11,164 nucleotides of DNA, taken from positions 1-11,164 of the forward strand of contig DIXH01000052.1 in NCBI GenBank assembly GCA_002428605.1. The letters run 5' to 3'. The position numbers and the translations under genes are program-made. Source of the DNA: Clostridiaceae bacterium UBA6085. Its GTDB lineage: Bacteria > Bacillota > Clostridia > Clostridiales > Clostridiaceae. Of this stretch, positions 7,717 through 11,164 are shown piece after piece (within the stretch, counting starts at the first letter, position 1; every line of letters starts with the position of its first letter). Under the pieces are notes generated by a model. That model was given only the letters and a program-made list of their open reading frames with translations, did not search any database and was not told the DNA's origin.

Positions 7717-7984
7717 CGACATTGATTGGAAATATTATCCGCATGCATCCATCTTCAGAGAGTTCCCGGCAGGTGAGAGGGGCAGAAAAGGGATGCGGAG
7801 AACACATCCATGAGTCGGGATCCTGAAATTGCAGTAGGGGCCCCCGGTAATCCCTGCACCCGTTATCGTGCTAGAGTATCTGAGTACTCGAAGAGGCCGT
7901 CGTCGTGAGGCGTCGGTGAAACAAGGTGGAACCACGGAAGTAATATCCCGTCCTTGATGCTGTAGCATCACGGACGGGTTTTTT
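7717..7984 (+). ncRNA. T-box riboswitch, probably histidine-specific
   Basis: This tRNA-sensing leader controls the ABC importer downstream. Stem I runs 7717-7817. CGAC pairs with GTCG (7717-7720/7814-7817), followed by a K-turn-like loop, TGGA/TCCA (7727-7730/7807-7810), the specifier loop, then TCCGCAT/ATGCGGA (7738-7744/7793-7799). AGAGAG (7757-7762) and the distal loop GGCAGGTGAGA (7768-7778) are classic stem I motifs. The 3' side of the specifier loop is GAACACA (7800-7806). CAC at 7803-7805, followed by a purine and at the same distance from the K-turn as in glyQS leaders, gives histidine; ACA (7804-7806, threonine) is the alternative. TGAA and AGTA (7823-7837) resemble the stem II S-turn. 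The T-box AGGTGGAACCACGG is at 7924-7937. The antiterminator pairs CAAGG (7922-7926) with CCTTG (7952-7956) and ACGG with CCGT, leaving the seven-base bulge TGGAACC. The 5' AGTA specifier-loop motif is missing. Confidence 0.95.
7947..7984 (+). terminator. T-box regulated intrinsic terminator
   Basis: CCCGTCC (7947-7953) pairs with GGACGGG (7972-7978); above one mismatch, TGATGC pairs with GCATCA around the loop TGTA. A run of six T follows (7979-7984), then G and five more T. Bases 7948-7956 are shared with the antiterminator, so only one form can exist at a time: uncharged tRNA favours read-through. Confidence 0.95.
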
Positions 7985-8034
7985 GTTTTTGGCCGGCGGA
8001 TTTAGAAAGAATAATAATATCGGAGGAAAAGAAG

Positions 8035-8865
8035 ATGAAAACAATGAAGAAAATCATGATGGTAGCAATGGCGGGTATAATGCTCTCTGCGTATGCATGC
8101 GGAGCTAAGGAACAGACACCGACCACTCCGCCTGCACCTAAGGACAATACTGCTGACATCAAGGCGAGAGGCGAAATCATTGTAGGGCTTGATGACACGT
8201 TCGTACCCATGGGCTTCAGGGATGCAGCGGGCAACTTTACAGGATTTGACGTAGAGCTTGCAACTGAGGCTGCGAAGAGAATGGGGCTTAAGGTAAAGTT
8301 CCAGCCCATCGACTGGACGCTTAAGGAAACTGAGCTTGATTCAAAGAACATCGACCTTATCTGGAACGGATACACTATCACAGACAGCAGGAAAGAGAAG
8401 GTAAACTTCACGACACCATACCTTGACAACAGTCAGGCGATAGTCACATTGGCGGGCTCAGACATCAAGAGCAAGGCTGACCTTGCTGGAAAGTCGGTAG
8501 CAACGCAGACAGCGTCAAGCGCATACGAGGCTATATCAGCAGATGCTGAGACCATGAAGGGCTTTAAGGATGGAGAGCCGGTCCTCTTCGACACATACGA
8601 TGATGCGTTCAGGGACCTTGAGGCCGGAAGGGTGGATGCAATAGTCGCAGACCTGATCCTTGCAAGATACTATACTGCTCAGAGGGGAACCGAGAAATAT
8701 GCATTCCTTGATGACAACTTCGGTGACGAGGAATATGGCATCGGTGTGAGGAAGTCTGATGTATTGCTTCTTGCTGACCTCAACAAGGCAATGGACGACA
8801 TGAAGAAGGATGGCACTGCTGCAGCGATATCAATCAAATGGTTCGGAGAGAACATAGTCAAATAG
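8035..8865 (+). CDS. Amino-acid ABC importer, substrate-binding lipoprotein (likely histidine)
   Basis: A 276-residue extracellular binding protein of family 3 (PF00497). A signal peptide with KK and a hydrophobic stretch (7-18) leads to the lipobox-like AYAC, with C22 as the lipid-anchored residue; the -3 alanine is less usual than leucine. A proline/threonine linker follows to about residue 40, then the binding domain (about 46-274). R119 in SRKEKVNF and D206 in VDAIVAD fit the positions that hold the alpha-carboxyl and alpha-amino groups of the ligand in HisJ-type proteins, so a polar amino acid is the expected substrate. The start is fixed by GGAGG at 8022-8026. It is the first gene after the T-box; histidine as ligand is inferred from the specifier. 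Confidence 0.93.
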   Translation: MKTMKKIMMVAMAGIMLSAYACGAKEQTPTTPPAPKDNTADIKARGEIIVGLDDTFVPMGFRDAAGNFTGFDVELATEAAKRMGLKVKFQPIDWTLKETELDSKNIDLIWNGYTITDSRKEKVNFTTPYLDNSQAIVTLAGSDIKSKADLAGKSVATQTASSAYEAISADAETMKGFKDGEPVLFDTYDDAFRDLEAGRVDAIVADLILARYYTAQRGTEKYAFLDDNFGDEEYGIGVRKSDVLLLADLNKAMDDMKKDGTAAAISIKWFGENIVK

Positions 8866-8891
8866 TCTTTTAAAGGCCGAAAGGAAAACAC

Positions 8892-9533
8892 ATGGAATAT
8901 ATACTTCTGATCCTGCCATACATGCTCGAAGGACTCGGCACGACACTTGTAGTCTTCGCTGTTACAGCAATTGCAAGCATTCCGCTGGGATTTGTCCTGG
9001 CGCTTGCGAGGCTACGAGGGAACAAGGCATTAAGCTGGGTCGTACAGACCTATATCCTCATCATGAGAGGCACGCCGCTTCTCCTTCAGCTCATATTCAT
9101 ATATCTCGGACTGCCTCTTGTAGGGATCACCCTGGACAGGCTTCCGGCATCACTGCTTGCCTTCATACTTAACTACGCAGCATATTTCGCTGAGATATTC
9201 AGGGCAGGGATCGAATCCATACCCCAGGGTCAGTATGAGGCTGGAAGGGTGCTTGGACTCAAGGAGCACGAGATATTCCTGAAGGTAGTGCTTCCGCAGG
9301 TTGTTAAGAGAGTCATACCTCCAACTGCAAACGAACTGATGACACTTGTCAAGGACACATCCCTCGTATATGTTGTCGGTATGGGCGATGTGCTCAGAGC
9401 CGCCAAGATAGCCGCTGTAAGGGACGTTACGCTTATACCCCTCGGCCTGGCAGGAGTACTTTATCTTATCGTCATCGGTATACTCACCATGCTGCTCAAG
9501 AAGGCTGAGACAAGGCTTTCATATTACAGGTAG
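8892..9533 (+). CDS. Amino-acid ABC importer, permease
   Basis: A 213-residue inner-membrane channel subunit of the HisMQ/polar amino-acid type, normal in length. It has about five hydrophobic segments, the early family block MRGTPLLLQL (58-67) and the EAA loop YEAGRVLGLKEHEIFLKVVLP at 115-135, which docks to the ATPase. Only one permease gene is present, so it probably works as a homodimer. AAGGA at 8881-8885 precedes the ATG, 26 bases after the binding-protein stop, in the same T-box controlled operon. Confidence 0.95.
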   Translation: MEYILLILPYMLEGLGTTLVVFAVTAIASIPLGFVLALARLRGNKALSWVVQTYILIMRGTPLLLQLIFIYLGLPLVGITLDRLPASLLAFILNYAAYFAEIFRAGIESIPQGQYEAGRVLGLKEHEIFLKVVLPQVVKRVIPPTANELMTLVKDTSLVYVVGMGDVLRAAKIAAVRDVTLIPLGLAGVLYLIVIGILTMLLKKAETRLSYYR

Positions 9534-9550
9534 ACCTAGGAGGACATGAT

Positions 9551-10192
9551 ATGCTCAAGATAACCGACCTGTCAAAAAGCTTTAGTGGAAAGCAGGTATT
9601 CAGCGGCATAAGCGCCGAGTTTGAAAAAGGCAGGATATATTCCATTACAGGACCTTCAGGGGTTGGCAAGACTACGCTGTTAAGGTGCCTGACGCTTCTT
9701 GAAACACCGGATAGCGGAACAATCACAATAGACGGGATGCCGCTTCAGGAGAAAAGGCTTTCGATAGGGCTCGTGTTCCAGTCGTTCAATCTTTTTCCCC
9801 ACATGAGCGCACTTGAGAACATAACATTCCCGCTCATAAGGGTGAAGGGTGTCAGCAGTAAGGAAGCCGAGACGATCGCCAGGGGACTGCTTGAGGACCT
9901 TGGCCTTCAGGACAAGGCTGATTTCTACGAACACATGCTTAGCGGCGGACAAAGGCAGAGAGTTGCAATTGCGAGAGCGATGGCTCTGGCACCGGACTTC
10001 CTTTTCTTCGATGAGCCGACCTCCGCACTTGACGAGGACCTTAGTGAAAGCGTCGGGAACGTTATGCTGAAGCTTAAGGAGAAGGGAATGGGGATCATAG
10101 TCATAACCCATGACCTGGATTTTGCAAAGAAGATCTCAGATGAGGTCTACCTGCTCAGGGAGACGCTCATAAGAAGGGAATTGGATGCTTAG
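9551..10192 (+). CDS. Amino-acid ABC importer, ATPase
   Basis: Cytoplasmic ATP-hydrolysing subunit that powers the importer. All motifs are intact: Walker A GPSGVGKT (34-41), Q-loop Q77, signature LSGGQ (130-134), Walker B FLFFDE with D154 and E155, D-loop SALD (158-161) and switch histidine H187. At 213 residues it is about 25-30 shorter than typical GlnQ/HisP-type subunits; it stops soon after the H-loop and lacks the usual C-terminal stretch with the FMDxGxIVExG block. The stop is clean and the terminator follows, so this looks like a natural short form, though a 3' truncation cannot be excluded. AGGAGG at 9538-9543 lies seven bases before the ATG, and 17 bases separate it from the permease. 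Confidence 0.94.
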   Translation: MLKITDLSKSFSGKQVFSGISAEFEKGRIYSITGPSGVGKTTLLRCLTLLETPDSGTITIDGMPLQEKRLSIGLVFQSFNLFPHMSALENITFPLIRVKGVSSKEAETIARGLLEDLGLQDKADFYEHMLSGGQRQRVAIARAMALAPDFLFFDEPTSALDEDLSESVGNVMLKLKEKGMGIIVITHDLDFAKKISDEVYLLRETLIRRELDA

Positions 10193-10254
10193 AATAAGCA
10201 TCAGGATGTATAGTACATGTGACTTAATACCTGGGAATGCTATTTGAAATGAAG

Positions 10255-10290
10255 AGTCTCGCGAAGGGTGATTCCTTTGCGAGACTTTTT
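10255..10290 (+). terminator. Strong intrinsic terminator of the importer operon
   Basis: AGTCTCGCGAAGG (10255-10267) pairs with CCTTTGCGAGACT (10274-10286), 13 pairs including one G-U, around a six-base loop. TTTTT at 10286-10290 follows. It sits between convergent genes; the T tail is good only for plus-strand transcripts. Confidence 0.93.
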
Positions 10291-10297
10291 ATTTCCC

Positions 10298-10966
10298 CTA
10301 TTTTACGCTGTTTACAGTTCCGATGAAGATCGGCAATCCCGTGGAGTTGTCGATTATCGCGTAGATGAAGGGTCTGTCGAGTATGACTAACTTGGTTTCG
10401 GTGTAAGATTCGTCCCTTATTTCGACCTTTGTGACTGCACCTGCTTTTGTTCCAAGCTCGTCAACGCTGATGAAGGTCTTGTGAAGGACCTCGCCTATGA
10501 ACAGGTTGCCTCTGGAGGACTTTCCAAGCCTTGAAAAATCAGCGTTTTCAGGTGAGAACGCAGCAGGCATTCCAAGCTTCTTCAAAGAGTCGTTCATGCT
10601 GATCGTATAGCTGTAGCTGAATTTTGGGAGAGCTGCTGTTACAAGCGTCTTTTCAGCACCCCGTATCAGGTCCAGGAACCCAGTCCCGGTCATTTTTCCA
10701 ACATATTCATCCACTGAGATTCCGTCGTTTGGAAGAATTGCAGCGAAGCTATAAAGCCCTTTCGAATAGGGTTTTAAGAAGCCTGTCGACAAGCTGTCCT
10801 TAAGGTACAGACCTTCCTCGGAGTTCATGAACTGAGCGTCTTCACTCGTACCGGAAGCAGATTTAAAGCTGCCGTCCTTCAGGTTCTCCTTGCTGTACAC
10901 CTTTTCCCATTCTGCATCGAATACGATGGCATTGATCAGATACATTACCGCATCTGGATCTATGGA
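10298..10966 (-). pseudogene. Serpin, C-terminal half, cut by an IS605-type element
   Basis: The last 222 codons of a serpin, a suicide inhibitor of serine proteases. Landmarks: VMYLINAIVFDAEW, FAAILPNDGISVDEYV, the hinge VDELGTKAGAVT, and the C-terminal block LDRPFIYAIIDNSTGLPIFIGTV. A full serpin has about 400 residues, so the N-terminal half is missing. Homology continues upstream of the ATG at 10945 as SIDPDAV and stops at 10966, exactly where the transposon right end begins; the frame is then closed by TGA at 10978-10976 inside the transposon hairpin. The internal ATG at 10945 has no ribosome binding site and lies in the middle of a core strand, so a working protein is unlikely. Counting from the hinge glycine as P15, the predicted P1-P1' pair is Glu-Ser, but this register could be off by one. 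Confidence 0.88.
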
Positions 10967-11104
10967 TTGAAACTCTCATGACTGAAGTCACGAGATTCTT
11001 GGGAAGAGAGCATACTTACCGGTTTATTTCTTTGCCGGCAGTGGTTTCTCTTGTTTACCAAGCTATCCCCGCATTTCCTGCGGTTCGTTGATGTATTTGT
11101 TACC
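10967..11104 (-). ncRNA. Candidate omegaRNA (TnpB guide RNA scaffold)
   Basis: The noncoding stretch between the tnpB stop and the element end is highly structured when read on the minus strand. A small hairpin CCGCA/TGCGG (11083-11069) comes first. Then a long nested arm is built from CTTGG/CCAAG (11062-11058 with 11002-10998), AAGAGA/TCTCTT (11052-11047 with 11009-11004), ACT/AGT (11042-11040 with 11016-11014) and CCGG/CCGG (11038-11035 with 11022-11019). The terminal hairpin follows. This matches the known position of omegaRNA, which overlaps the tnpB 3' end and the right end. The guide would be the flank after the element: TCCATAGATCCAGATG (10966-10951), which is serpin sequence. Confidence 0.7.
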
Positions 11105-11164
11105 CTAAAACTCCAGCTTTAGAGCTCTTAGTCTGAGTCCTTCTGCCAGTATGTTCCTGGCTGC
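11105..11164 (-). CDS. tnpB: TnpB (IS605 OrfB) RNA-guided nuclease, last 19 codons
   Basis: Partial gene running off the right edge. The visible end, AARNILAEGLRLRALKLEF followed by TAG at 11107-11105, matches the C terminus of TnpB proteins, where the third RuvC aspartate is followed by NAAxNIL. That aspartate would lie only a few codons outside the window. TnpB is an RNA-guided DNA nuclease that uses the right-end RNA as guide and helps the element persist. Whether the rest is intact, and whether a TnpA transposase is present, cannot be seen. Confidence 0.82.
   Translation of the reverse strand, partial: AARNILAEGLRLRALKLEF

Larger units (their letters stand above)
10967..11164 (-). mobile_element. 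Right end of an IS200/IS605-type (TnpB) element, partial
   Basis: The element lies on the minus strand and continues past the right edge of the window. It holds the last codons of tnpB, a 138-base noncoding right end and a terminal hairpin, CTCGTGACT-TC-AGTCATGAG (10994-10975), which pairs fully only as minus-strand RNA or ssDNA because one pair is G-U. The end is GTTTCAA, with TCAA at 10970-10967, the same tetranucleotide as the IS608 right cleavage site. There is no terminal inverted repeat, as expected for this family. Serpin coding sequence resumes at 10966. Confidence 0.85.

Noticed and set aside
7802..7804. Specifier read as AAC (asparagine)
   Set aside because: This leaves two further unpaired bases before the lower helix and does not match the spacing of known T-box leaders.
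7837..7844. GGGGCCCC palindrome as an operator
   Set aside because: It lies inside the stem II region of the T-box, where its pairing is better explained by RNA structure.
7968..8429. 153-codon minus-strand frame opposite the binding-protein gene
   Set aside because: It covers the terminator and the signal peptide of a clear lipoprotein gene; its hydrophobic look comes from the complement of that sequence.
10943..10945. ATG at 10945 as true serpin start
   Set aside because: Serpin homology continues upstream in frame to 10966, and no ribosome binding site is present, so the gene is cut rather than short.
10971..11104. CRISPR-like or tRNA-like RNA in the right-hand noncoding stretch
   Set aside because: There are no repeated units with spacers and no cloverleaf; an IS605 right end explains the hairpins and the TnpB tail.

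Overview
This 11.2 kb window looks like an ordinary chromosomal stretch of a Gram-positive, Clostridia-like Firmicute. The grounds are strong AGGAGG-type ribosome binding sites, a T-box riboswitch, a DUF503 (YlxP-type) gene, an M3 oligoendopeptidase, a lipoprotein-type solute-binding protein, a bacterial serpin and heavy AGG arginine codon use. The species cannot be told from the sequence.

Layout. (1) Positions 8-2638, minus strand: argG-argH, the last two steps of arginine synthesis, read from a promoter at about 2675-2703. (2) Positions 2639-3032: a divergent 394-base intergenic region with the argG promoter at one end and the ychF promoter at the other, and nothing recognisable between. 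(3) Positions 3033-4127: ychF alone, closed by a hairpin. (4) Positions 4237-7600: a tightly packed four-gene run with a CPBP membrane protease, a cyclase-family metal hydrolase, a DUF503 protein and an M3 oligoendopeptidase. Two of its junctions overlap. Two of the four genes are proposed to start with TTG. (5) Positions 7614-10290: a sigma-A-type promoter, a complete T-box leader with mutually exclusive antiterminator and terminator, and a three-gene polar amino-acid ABC importer, closed by a strong terminator. The specifier is best read as CAC (histidine), so the operon is probably a histidine importer induced when uncharged tRNA-His builds up. ACA (threonine) is the rival reading. (6) Positions 10298-11164, minus strand: the C-terminal half of a serpin gene, cut exactly at the right end of an IS200/IS605-type element. 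The element's last 19 TnpB codons run off the window edge, and its right end forms a structured, omegaRNA-like sequence.

The first half is arginine biosynthesis and housekeeping. The middle joins two proteases with two small enzymes of unknown connection. The right third holds a tRNA-sensing nutrient importer and a transposon-broken protease inhibitor. I did not find a convincing wholly new system. The items most worth a second look are the T-box specifier and discriminator conflict, the TnpB/omegaRNA end whose guide would read the interrupted serpin gene, and the four-gene protease cluster.
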